Positions 1 through 5,400 of a stretch of DNA of 6,654 nucleotides are shown piece by piece. The notes under the pieces are model-generated. The model did not search any database. It saw nothing but the letters and a program-made list of their open reading frames with translations, and was not told the origin of the DNA. Every line of letters starts with the position of its first letter. Position 1 is the stretch's first letter. The DNA lies in contig DASC01000069.1 of the NCBI GenBank assembly GCA_002503595.1, positions 889 through 7,542 on the forward strand, written 5' to 3'. Source of the DNA: Candidatus Methanogaster sp. UBA203 (GTDB lineage Archaea; Halobacteriota; Methanosarcinia; Methanosarcinales; Methanogasteraceae). The position numbers and the translations under genes are program-made.

Positions 1-113
1 AGCACGTGATCGGCAAATACCTGCATATCGGTGGTGCGCAGGTATTTGCCGGGGATTATCGCATCGGTATCGACGTCATCCCCGAATATCCATGCCTTTC
101 CCTTTATCTTCAC
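1..113 (-). CDS. leuD: 3-isopropylmalate dehydratase / homoaconitase small subunit, N-terminal part
   Basis: This gene runs off the left edge, and only the first 37 codons are present. Reading from a GTG at 113, the protein has a start of the type K-G-K-A-W-I-F-G-D-D-V-D-T-D-A-I-I-P-G-K-Y-L. This is the signature N-terminus of the aconitase-family swivel subunit (LeuD/HacB). With a large iron-sulfur subunit, that protein isomerises isopropylmalate (leucine pathway) or longer homologues (coenzyme B pathway in methanogens). Here only the family can be read, not the substrate. The start is fixed by the conserved N-terminus and by a four-base overlap (GTGA) with the stop of the cytochrome b gene, which suggests translational coupling; no clear Shine-Dalgarno precedes it. 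The protein should be soluble and cytoplasmic. The large subunit is not in the window. A perfect 14-base inverted repeat lies within the coding sequence. Confidence 0.88.
   Translation of the reverse strand, partial: MKIKGKAWIFGDDVDTDAIIPGKYLRTTDMQVFADHV
11..51. repeat. Perfect 14-base inverted repeat inside leuD
   Basis: CGGCAAATACCTGC at 11-24 is the exact reverse complement of 38-51, leaving a 13-base spacer. It lies within codons for the conserved residues G-K-Y-L-R and M-Q-V-F-A-D, so each arm is also protein-coding. It may be chance plus codon choice, or a real mRNA hairpin close to the start of leuD. Confidence 0.5.
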
Positions 114-889
114 TTCAGAACGACCAGTGGATGATGTCCCTTCTTAGCTGGCTTCTCTTTGTGTGGCGCTCTTACGATCTCGGTGTACTTGTCCAGCTCT
201 TCCTTGCCGCTCACGAAGATTGCATTGAAGTACTTCATGGTTCTCGGATCCATTCCAAGCAATCCGAAGTGCAGCGCGAGTTCGACTATGAACCAGTACA
301 TCGCCCACAGGTGAACCGTGCGCACAAATCCGATCGGGGACATGTTGAACCATGGGGAGATGTATCCGATGTAGTAGAGGATCCCAGGTTCAACATACGT
401 ATGCCAGAACACATACTCAGGAGCGTACATAATCACCCCGGTTGCCACGATCAGGAATATAGCGATGTTCTCTGGTATCACCAGCAGTTTGATTGCCGGG
501 TGCAGCTTGTTTTTGTAGTGCCCGGTCTCTTGATCGACGGAGACGTATCGTGGATACTCTGCCTTACCAAAGAGACTGAGAATCATATTCTTCAGCTGGA
601 TCGCATCAGGTATGAAGAAGATCTCCGAAAGGAGATGCCCGCTCGTAAGCAGGTTGTAGATGGTGAATATCCAGACTGCTATGATGAATATGAGCGCGGC
701 GAACATGTGGAACAAGCGCACGTTCTCATACGGGATGAGATGCCATGCATCCATCGTACACAGATTGAACTGCTTTGCCATGTACCAGCCGGTGATTATA
801 AGGGTCACACATGAAAATAGGTGGAACGCATGCGCACGCATGCTTTTTGGGTCATATCGTTCGGTTATCAAACCATTACTCTGTGACAT
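110..889 (-). CDS. Dihaem cytochrome b membrane subunit (FdnI / hydrogenase b-type cytochrome family)
   Basis: This is a 259-residue integral membrane protein that should pass electrons between a dehydrogenase or hydrogenase partner and a membrane quinone-like carrier (methanophenazine or menaquinone). Four hydrophobic segments are visible at about 22-38, 58-78, 132-155 and 191-212. Candidate haem ligands are H23 (in R-A-H-A-F-H), H61, H193 (in R-T-V-H-L-W) and H207 (in A-L-H-F-G). The 38-residue and 14-residue spacings fit the bis-histidine pattern of formate-dehydrogenase gamma subunits. The C-terminal tail is lysine/histidine-rich and hydrophilic. The ATG at 889 is chosen over the longer reading from 943 because GGAGG lies six bases ahead of it and the residues upstream are not family-like. 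A TATA element lies about 55 bases upstream. No catalytic or iron-sulfur partner is adjacent; the next gene is leuD, overlapping by four bases. Its redox partner is unknown, and VhtC-like or other b-type roles remain possible. Confidence 0.85.
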   Translation of the reverse strand: MSQSNGLITERYDPKSMRAHAFHLFSCVTLIITGWYMAKQFNLCTMDAWHLIPYENVRLFHMFAALIFIIAVWIFTIYNLLTSGHLLSEIFFIPDAIQLKNMILSLFGKAEYPRYVSVDQETGHYKNKLHPAIKLLVIPENIAIFLIVATGVIMYAPEYVFWHTYVEPGILYYIGYISPWFNMSPIGFVRTVHLWAMYWFIVELALHFGLLGMDPRTMKYFNAIFVSGKEELDKYTEIVRAPHKEKPAKKGHHPLVVLK

Positions 890-895
890 GTAATG

Positions 896-900
896 CCTCC
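896..900 (-). promoter_or_regulatory. Shine-Dalgarno deciding the cytochrome b start
   Basis: GGAGG on the minus strand, six bases before the ATG at 889. It decides between this start and the longer reading from 943. Confidence 0.75.
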
Positions 901-903
901 TCT

Positions 904-918
904 GCCGCATCATGCGGC
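904..918. promoter_or_regulatory. 15-base inverted repeat between TATA element and ribosome site of cytochrome b
   Basis: GCCGCAT-C-ATGCGGC is a perfect seven-base inverted repeat around one central base. The loop is too small for a stable hairpin without opening the inner pairs, so a dimeric regulator site is at least as likely. It lies about 25-45 bases downstream of the TATA element, at or just after the expected transcription start. There it could act as an operator. The regulator is unknown. Confidence 0.4.
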
Positions 919-942
919 GGCATTCGATATACGAACCGATCA

Positions 943-951
943 CTTTTAAAT
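943..951 (-). promoter_or_regulatory. TATA element for the cytochrome b-leuD unit
   Basis: The minus strand reads ATTTAAAAG, an archaeal TATA-like core. It would place the transcription start near 920 and give a leader of about 30 bases containing the inverted repeat and the GGAGG. It suggests that cytochrome b-leuD can be transcribed apart from the upstream aminotransferase. Confidence 0.5.
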
Positions 952-993
952 GTTGCGGTTCGCGGTCGTGACTGGGCAGTGGTGCCGGCAGGG

Positions 994-2346
994 CTATGTA
1001 ATGTCCGAATCGCCTTTGACGTACTCCACGCCCTCCCGCAGGTGCCCAATCGCATCTTCGATCCTGCCGGGTTCTTCAAAGCCATAAGAGATCCGCATCT
1101 GCCTTCTCCCGACCTCTGCCATACCGCCCGCAGGATGGACGCAGAACTCGCCAGGAAGATAGAGCACCCGCGGCTTTCTCTCGCCAGGAGAGCCGTCGAT
1201 ATTATGATCCCCCGTCGTCCTTGAGAGGAACCTGTAGAGTGGCGATTCTTCATCGGTCATGATCCCTTCCCCAAAGGTCAGATAGTAGTAAAATCCAGCC
1301 CTGCCGCCTCGAATGTCCACAACAAAGTCCCCGATCTTCTCATCGATCCATCTCCTGACCGCGACCGCCCGTTCCCGGTAACCCGCCCTGACATTCCGGA
1401 TCTGGTCGTTTATGTGGCGATCCATGATGTAACTTGCGATCTCCTGCGTGATGAGCGGCGCACTGAACCCCACATCGTTCGTACGCTGAACCATCGCACG
1501 CATGAACGCGCCCGGGGCCCCGGTCATGTAACCAATCCGAAGTGCGGGCGCGAGTACCTTTGAGAGTGTCCCCACTTCGTAAACGATTCCGAGATCGTCG
1601 TAGAGAAATCCGGATTCAGGCGATTCTGCAAGAGGACCGTGTATCATATCCTCGTACGCCTTGTCAAATATTATCGGAATCTTTCTATGTAGATCGCGGG
1701 ACAGTTCGGTCACGATCCGGACCAGTTCCCTCCTGCGCCCGTTCGAGAGGATCGTGCTTGTCGGGTTGTTGACCGTCACGATATAGGCAAATCTAATCTC
1801 CTGCCTCGCCTCACCGAGTTCTTCGATCGATTTCCGCAGCAGATCGGTTCTTATCCCATACTCATCCTCAGGAACTGCTAAAAGATGAAAACCTGCCCTT
1901 TCAAGGAGATTGCAGTAGATGTAATAGATCGGGTCGGTTGTTATCACGATACCCGGATTTAAGAGATGCAATACTCCATCAAGCAGGCTTGTTGCTCCAT
2001 TCGGTCCGATTATGATCTCCTTCGATTCCAGTACCTCTTCATCCATGCCACCGATCCGGTTATCGATGTGATACCGCTTGATCGACTCGATTAAGTTCAC
2101 AGATCCCTTTGAGCTGCCGTAGTTGAGTGCCGCCCTGTACTTCTCAGGATGGGCGAGAACCTCCCTCTGCGCTTCTTCGATCAATTTCCTGGGTATCGTC
2201 CTCTCATTCACGTATCCTACCCCAAGATTGATGTCGATGCCGTCCCTGAACTCGAGAGCGAAGTCTGCCATCATCCGGTTGACCGGCGAGGGCGTGGACG
2301 AGGCGTACCCGTACCCGGATAAGGGGATTTCATCCAGTCTCATCAT
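994..2346 (-). CDS. PLP-dependent class I/II aminotransferase, specificity unknown
   Basis: This is a 450-residue fold-type I enzyme that should move an amino group between an amino acid and a 2-oxo acid in the cytoplasm, using pyridoxal phosphate. Visible active-site elements are N194-P-T (pyridine-ring contact), D228 and Y231 in the F-D-K-A-Y segment, the Schiff-base lysine K263 in T-L-S-K, R270 for the phosphate, and R418 in R-Q-M-R-I-S for the substrate carboxylate. The N-terminal G-Y-G motif (11-13) and L-N-Y-G-S-S-K-G (74-81) are typical of the aspartate aminotransferase superfamily. A polar stretch at about 359-392 looks like an extra loop. There is no DNA-binding domain, so it is not a MocR regulator. 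The start is ATG-ATG at 2346/2343 without a clear Shine-Dalgarno. The tnpB stop codon lies only 28 bases upstream, so the native promoter may have been displaced. Nearness to leuD makes a branched-chain or 2-aminoadipate role conceivable, but the sequence does not show it. Confidence 0.88.
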   Translation of the reverse strand: MMRLDEIPLSGYGYASSTPSPVNRMMADFALEFRDGIDINLGVGYVNERTIPRKLIEEAQREVLAHPEKYRAALNYGSSKGSVNLIESIKRYHIDNRIGGMDEEVLESKEIIIGPNGATSLLDGVLHLLNPGIVITTDPIYYIYCNLLERAGFHLLAVPEDEYGIRTDLLRKSIEELGEARQEIRFAYIVTVNNPTSTILSNGRRRELVRIVTELSRDLHRKIPIIFDKAYEDMIHGPLAESPESGFLYDDLGIVYEVGTLSKVLAPALRIGYMTGAPGAFMRAMVQRTNDVGFSAPLITQEIASYIMDRHINDQIRNVRAGYRERAVAVRRWIDEKIGDFVVDIRGGRAGFYYYLTFGEGIMTDEESPLYRFLSRTTGDHNIDGSPGERKPRVLYLPGEFCVHPAGGMAEVGRRQMRISYGFEEPGRIEDAIGHLREGVEYVKGDSDIT

Positions 2347-2371
2347 TTCTTACGAGGCTTTATCATTATGT

Positions 2372-2520
2372 CAATTACCCCTCCCTGACGGAAGGGGCTT
2401 GAGACTCGTCTCGGAAGAGATGGTTGGTCTCGTCTGGGCTATCGACAACAAGCCCCTGAACCTCCAGGTCATGCCTGAAAGCTCGTGTTCGCACTTCTAT
2501 ATTCATTGCGCCAACAAGAT
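2372..2520 (-). ncRNA. Predicted omega RNA (reRNA) of the first tnpB element
   Basis: In this family an RNA from the 3' part of tnpB and the right end serves as scaffold, and the host bases just outside the right end serve as guide. The right-end hairpin lies inside the last tnpB codons, and the final 40 or so residues past the RuvC-III motif look unconstrained, as expected if that DNA also encodes RNA. The 5' limit is a guess. The guide would start near 2371 and run into the aminotransferase start. Confidence 0.35.
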
Positions 2521-3580
2521 CAGCATTTAGCGCATAACCACATACCTCGCATAGAAACGACCTGCCATTTCGGTTGTTTCTGCTTATATGTGAGCATGTT
2601 GGACAGGTCTGTGAAGTATACCGCGGATCAACATACACCACAGCGATACCTGCCTCATGCGCTTTATATTCTATGAAAGTCTGTAATTCTCTGAATGCCC
2701 AACTACTGTGCTTATACTGTTGTTTTTTTCGCACTTTGGTTCTTTTCCGGATTCCTGTCAGGTCTTCCAGACCTATCACAGACACGTTATCCTCGATTGC
2801 TGACTCTATTACCTGTCTCGAAACAACATGATTCACATCCTTCATAAACCGTTTTTCTCGTCCTGATTGGTGTTTCAACACCCTTGTTGCAGACCGAGTG
2901 TCTTTTTCCTGGAGTCTCTTTCGTTGTTTCGAGTATATGTTTCGGATATTCTTTATTTCACCTCCTGTAAAGAATTTACACCGTCCTTTGGTTGTAAATA
3001 TAACCGCTAAATGATTTATACCAACATCGACACCCATAAAATTGGATGTTTGTGTTATGTCTGGCTCTTCTGTCTCTTTTTCGCAAGCCAGATGGAAATA
3101 GTAATTACCGTCTTTATGTTTAACCAGTTCAGACGCCTGATACTTCCATGATCCATTGAAAAATTGCTCTGCATATCGGTAATTCATAATCCCGTATTTT
3201 TGCCGACCGTCTAAAGTAGTAATACTTATTTCATCATGATTTATCGAAAAATCCCGACCGTAAGAAAACTTGATGTTGGTCGGTTCAAATTTCAGAAGTT
3301 GCCAATATGCCTCACCTTTTCGTATCTGTGCTTGCAGCGTTCTGTACGCTCCTGCTGTCTGTCTTGCCACATTGCAACTCATCTGTGATTTTAACCCAAT
3401 CTCTGATCGTAGGTGCGCATACGTTAATTTTTGGAGTTTCATCGCACCCATTGGTTTTTGGTTTGCGTGTACAACCGTAGATGCGTAATCCATCCCTTCG
3501 GTAAACTTGTCGATGGTTTTCTCTATCATATTGTCTTCATCTGTTGTGAGTTTCAAGACGGTAGTTTTTGTGACCTTCAC
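2375..3580 (-). CDS. tnpB: TnpB, RNA-guided RuvC nuclease of an IS1341-type element
   Basis: This is a 401-residue protein when started at the GTG at 3580. TnpB proteins are omega-RNA-guided DNA nucleases that cut empty donor sites and favour retention of the transposon. RuvC residues are D185 (in G-V-D-V-G-I-N), E272 (in I-G-L-E-D-L) and D354 (in N-A-D-L-V-G-A-M-N-I). The zinc finger is C326-x2-C329 with C344-x2-C347. All are intact, so nuclease activity is plausible. The start is preferred because a TATA element at 3603-3610 puts transcription initiation at about 3580 (leaderless). The reading frame is open to 3670, but that stretch would translate the left-end hairpin. The N-terminus (K-V-T-K-T-T-V-L-K-L) differs clearly from the second TnpB in this window, so the two are separate lineages rather than copies. 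The gene ends in TAA just past the right-end hairpin, 28 bases from the aminotransferase ATG on the same strand. Confidence 0.9.
   Translation of the reverse strand: MKVTKTTVLKLTTDEDNMIEKTIDKFTEGMDYASTVVHANQKPMGAMKLQKLTYAHLRSEIGLKSQMSCNVARQTAGAYRTLQAQIRKGEAYWQLLKFEPTNIKFSYGRDFSINHDEISITTLDGRQKYGIMNYRYAEQFFNGSWKYQASELVKHKDGNYYFHLACEKETEEPDITQTSNFMGVDVGINHLAVIFTTKGRCKFFTGGEIKNIRNIYSKQRKRLQEKDTRSATRVLKHQSGREKRFMKDVNHVVSRQVIESAIEDNVSVIGLEDLTGIRKRTKVRKKQQYKHSSWAFRELQTFIEYKAHEAGIAVVYVDPRYTSQTCPTCSHISRNNRNGRSFLCEVCGYALNADLVGAMNIEVRTRAFRHDLEVQGLVVDSPDETNHLFRDESQAPSVREG
2378..2397 (-). repeat. Right-end hairpin of the first tnpB element
   Basis: The minus strand reads CCCCTTCC-GTCA-GGGAGGGG, an eight-pair stem (one G-U) with a tetraloop, lying within the last tnpB codons. 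Subterminal hairpins like this are the transposase recognition sites of IS200/IS605 elements and also cap the omega RNA. Confidence 0.65.
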
Positions 3581-3602
3581 AATAACATATTTCACACAAT
3601 AA

Positions 3603-3610
3603 CTTATAAA
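3603..3610 (-). promoter_or_regulatory. TATA element of the first tnpB
   Basis: The minus strand reads TTTATAAG, preceded by an A-rich, BRE-like run. Its centre lies about 26 bases from the GTG at 3580, which predicts a leaderless transcript and supports that start codon. Confidence 0.6.
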
Positions 3611-3627
3611 TTTTTCTATGTGAATAC

Positions 3628-3668
3628 GTGCAATTCCTCTCACCCTTTCGGATGGGGACTCCCTGCAC
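3628..3668 (-). repeat. Left-end imperfect hairpin of the first tnpB element
   Basis: The outer arms GTGCA (3628-3632) and TGCAC (3664-3668) pair. On the minus strand the inner stem is CATCC-GAAA-GGGTG (3641-3654), with a GNRA-type loop and one T-G wobble. A C-rich irregular stretch joins the two stems. The position, upstream of the tnpB promoter, fits the left end of an IS1341-type element. Confidence 0.5.
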
Positions 3669-3673
3669 AATTA

Positions 3674-3763
3674 TTTGAACTTTACCGATCAGAACTGAAA
3701 ACACCAATGAATCGAAAGGATTATGTACGCCGAGAACAGTGGTTGAGTAAAAATGGAGACTGA
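3674..3763 (+). pseudogene. Possible 3' remnant of an unidentified gene cut by the tnpB element
   Basis: From the outer edge of the element an open frame of 29 codons runs to TGA at 3763, two bases before the htpX ATG. It reads F-E-L-Y-R-S-E-L-K-T and ends R-E-Q-W-L-S-K-N-G-D: charged and protein-like, not simple sequence. An internal ATG at 3707 would give an 18-residue leader peptide instead, but no Shine-Dalgarno precedes it. The tight spacing to htpX, with the htpX ribosome site inside this frame, suggests an operon-mate whose 5' part was lost on insertion. The 5' part is not found on the other side of the element. I do not recognise the family, and chance is possible. Confidence 0.3.
3755..3758 (+). 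promoter_or_regulatory. Shine-Dalgarno of htpX
   Basis: GGAG lies seven bases before the ATG at 3766 and supports that start. No convincing TATA element was found between the insertion element and htpX, so its promoter is unclear. Confidence 0.6.
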
Positions 3764-3765
3764 CA

Positions 3766-4641
3766 ATGAAAAGATGGCAACGTGATTATGGATTAGCAAC
3801 GAGGATGTTCTTGACGATGTTCCTGCTCTTTGCGGTTTACATCGCATTCATAGCGGTATTATCCTACCTCAGAATCCCTCTCGGCATGATCGTTATTTTC
3901 GCAGGAGTCATGCTCTTTCTACAGTACTACTACTCGGATAAGATGGTTTTGTACAGCACAGGCGCCCGCATCGTGACTGAAAGCGAAGAACCCGGGTTGC
4001 ACGAGATCGTCTCGAGACTGTGCATCGAGGCAGACCTGCCAAAGCCAAGGGTTGCAGTCGTTGATAGCAGTATTCCGAATGCATTCGCAACCGGCAGAAG
4101 CCCTAAGAAAGCAGTGGTCGCGGTCACCACAGCACTCATGCAGAGACTCGACCGGAACGAGATATCTGCTGTGCTTGCACATGAACTGACGCACGTAAAG
4201 AACCGGGACGTGATGGTTCTGACCATCGCGAGTTTCTTCTCGACGATAGCGTTTTTCCTTGTAAGGTACCTGATACTCTTTGGCGGGGGCAGGCGCGAAG
4301 GCGGTCAGATCATGCTTGCATGGATCGCATCGATTGCAGTGTGGATCATCAGTTATATCCTGATACGTGCACTCTCTCGATACCGGGAATTCGCTGCAGA
4401 TCGCGGAGCCGCCATAATCACAGGTCATCCGTCCCATCTCGTGAGCGCGCTTATGAAGATCAGCGGTTCAATGGATCGGGTGCCGACCGAGGACCTCAGG
4501 AAGGCGGAAGGCATGAACGCATTCTATATCATACCTGCGATATCCAAGAGTTCGATAATGGCACTCTTCTCCACGCACCCCCCTCTTGAGAAGAGGGTTG
4601 CTGCACTCGAGAAGATCTCCAGAGAGATGGAACTGGCATGA
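3766..4641 (+). CDS. htpX: HtpX-family membrane zinc metalloprotease
   Basis: This is a 291-residue M48-family protease, the usual length for the family. HtpX degrades damaged or misfolded membrane proteins, with its catalytic domain on the cytoplasmic side. Two N-terminal helices are at about 15-35 and 38-56. The zinc motif H139-E-L-T-H143 is followed by K-N-R-D. The third zinc ligand is E208 in R-Y-R-E-F-A-A-D, and the conserved F-S-T-H-P-P-L-E-K-R lies at 268-277. Two further hydrophobic segments (about 150-172 and 183-203) flank a glycine/arginine-rich loop. All catalytic residues are present. The start is supported by GGAG seven bases upstream. The stop overlaps the pspAB start by four bases (ATGA), so the two are co-transcribed and probably translationally coupled. 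The tnpB element immediately upstream may have separated the gene from its original promoter. Confidence 0.95.
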   Translation: MKRWQRDYGLATRMFLTMFLLFAVYIAFIAVLSYLRIPLGMIVIFAGVMLFLQYYYSDKMVLYSTGARIVTESEEPGLHEIVSRLCIEADLPKPRVAVVDSSIPNAFATGRSPKKAVVAVTTALMQRLDRNEISAVLAHELTHVKNRDVMVLTIASFFSTIAFFLVRYLILFGGGRREGGQIMLAWIASIAVWIISYILIRALSRYREFAADRGAAIITGHPSHLVSALMKISGSMDRVPTEDLRKAEGMNAFYIIPAISKSSIMALFSTHPPLEKRVAALEKISREMELA

Positions 4642-5189
4642 AACTATTTGATACGCTGCTCGGAAGAACGAAACTTAAGAAACCGAAAATCGAGGCATTG
4701 TTTGCGCTTTCGACCGCATACATATCGTTAGAGGCGCTCGGCTTCAAACCAAGCGGCGTATCCGGAATCTGCTTTAAGCCGGTCGAATCATCGCGGTTCT
4801 CTGAACTGGAGAGCTATCTTCGGGAACTCTTGAGGCTCAGCGCCTCTGAAACCGGGACTATGTGCCAGTTCCAGACGGACGAGTACAACTACAACTGGGT
4901 CATCTTAAACGACGAGGACTTCGAGGACCTTGTCACCACCACGCACCTGATAAGCGAGACAATCATCGAACATGACTTCGAGGAACGACTTCTCTGCTCG
5001 ATTTTTGCCTTTGGAGACGTGTATTTGATTTATAATTACAAGGAAGGGACTTTCTATCCGTTTGCTCCGCTGGCTGACAGGAAGAGGGATAGCAATCTCG
5101 AATTCAGGTTGAGATCGGCGATGGAAGGCGAACTCCCGATCGAAAAGGAGGTGGAGAAGTGGCATCCGTTCTGGGGGATTCCGTTTTAG
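4638..5189 (+). CDS. pspAB: PspA-associated protein B (PspAB)
   Basis: This is a 183-residue soluble protein with no membrane segment or signal peptide. It matches the PspAB family as I know it: an N-terminal M-x-L-F-D-x-L-L-G-R-T, a central L-L-C-S-I-F-A-F-G-D (118-127), Y-K-E-G-T-F-Y-P-F-A-P-L (134-145), and a C-terminal G-E-L-P-I-E-K ... W-H-P-F-W-G (164-180). In actinobacteria and archaea, PspAB genes sit with htpX, and often with pspA/pspAA, in envelope-stress (phage-shock-like) loci. The biochemical role of PspAB is not established. Here the gene follows htpX with a four-base overlap, while no pspA is in the window. The last gene of the unit, it is followed by the hairpin end of the second insertion element about 36 bases later, which may act as a terminator. 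Confidence 0.85.
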   Translation: MKLFDTLLGRTKLKKPKIEALFALSTAYISLEALGFKPSGVSGICFKPVESSRFSELESYLRELLRLSASETGTMCQFQTDEYNYNWVILNDEDFEDLVTTTHLISETIIEHDFEERLLCSIFAFGDVYLIYNYKEGTFYPFAPLADRKRDSNLEFRLRSAMEGELPIEKEVEKWHPFWGIPF

Positions 5190-5215
5190 GGACGTGTTTT
5201 AAACGCTGCGAAACG

Positions 5216-5400
5216 GTGACTTCCTCCCCGCTACAAGTAGCGGGGCTTCCTGATTCATAGCGGTTGCTCATGCAACCATCTCCACAGGCGTTAATTCCGG
5301 GCAGTCCGCCCGTACATATCGGTTTTTGATGTTGATTGCGGCGTTGTGATCCCGTCCCATGACCGCCCCGCAGTCAGGACATCGATACATCCTCTGCGAG
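5216..5400 (-). ncRNA. Predicted omega RNA (reRNA) of the second tnpB element
   Basis: By family analogy, the tnpB 3' end plus the hairpin at 5226-5245 would form the scaffold. The guide would be the bases beyond the right end, towards the pspAB stop. The limits are guesses, and nothing in the sequence proves transcription. Confidence 0.25.
5226..5245. repeat. Terminal hairpin at the tnpB end of the IS605-type element
   Basis: CCCCGCTACAAGTAGCGGGG has nine-base complementary arms around AA. It is flanked on both sides by the same hexamer CTTCCT (5220-5225 and 5246-5251). It lies between the convergent pspAB and tnpB genes, so it could also end transcription from either side. The stretch from 5190 to the tnpB stop holds nothing else recognisable. 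Confidence 0.75.

Larger units (their letters stand above)
2372..3673 (-). mobile_element. Stand-alone tnpB insertion element (IS200/IS605 superfamily, IS1341 type)
   Basis: A single tnpB reads leftward between a right-end hairpin (2378-2397) and a left-end hairpin (about 3628-3668). TAATTG on the minus strand occurs at both edges (2372-2377 and 3668-3673) and may mark the cleavage/target motif. There is no tnpA, so movement would need a TnpA supplied in trans. Its sequence is visibly more AT-rich than the aminotransferase and htpX on either side, as expected of recently acquired DNA. The edges are inferred and could be off by several bases. Confidence 0.7.

Noticed and set aside
92..814. Long plus-strand open frame opposite cytochrome b
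   Set aside because: Antisense to a convincing membrane cytochrome; its translation has no recognisable domain and is rich in histidine and aspartate, as expected of a shadow frame.
890..943. Longer N-terminus for cytochrome b starting at 943
   Set aside because: The extra 18 residues are not family-like and would cover the GGAGG site and the inverted repeat; the ATG at 889 has the ribosome site.
876..1253. Minus-strand frame overlapping the aminotransferase C-terminus
   Set aside because: It lies in another frame of a well-supported enzyme and has no domain features.
3581..3670. Upstream extension of the first tnpB
   Set aside because: It would translate the left-end hairpin and TATA element; promoter spacing fits the GTG at 3580.
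3919..4437. Antisense frame within htpX
   Set aside because: Shadow of the HtpX coding sequence; the HtpX motifs on the plus strand are unambiguous.
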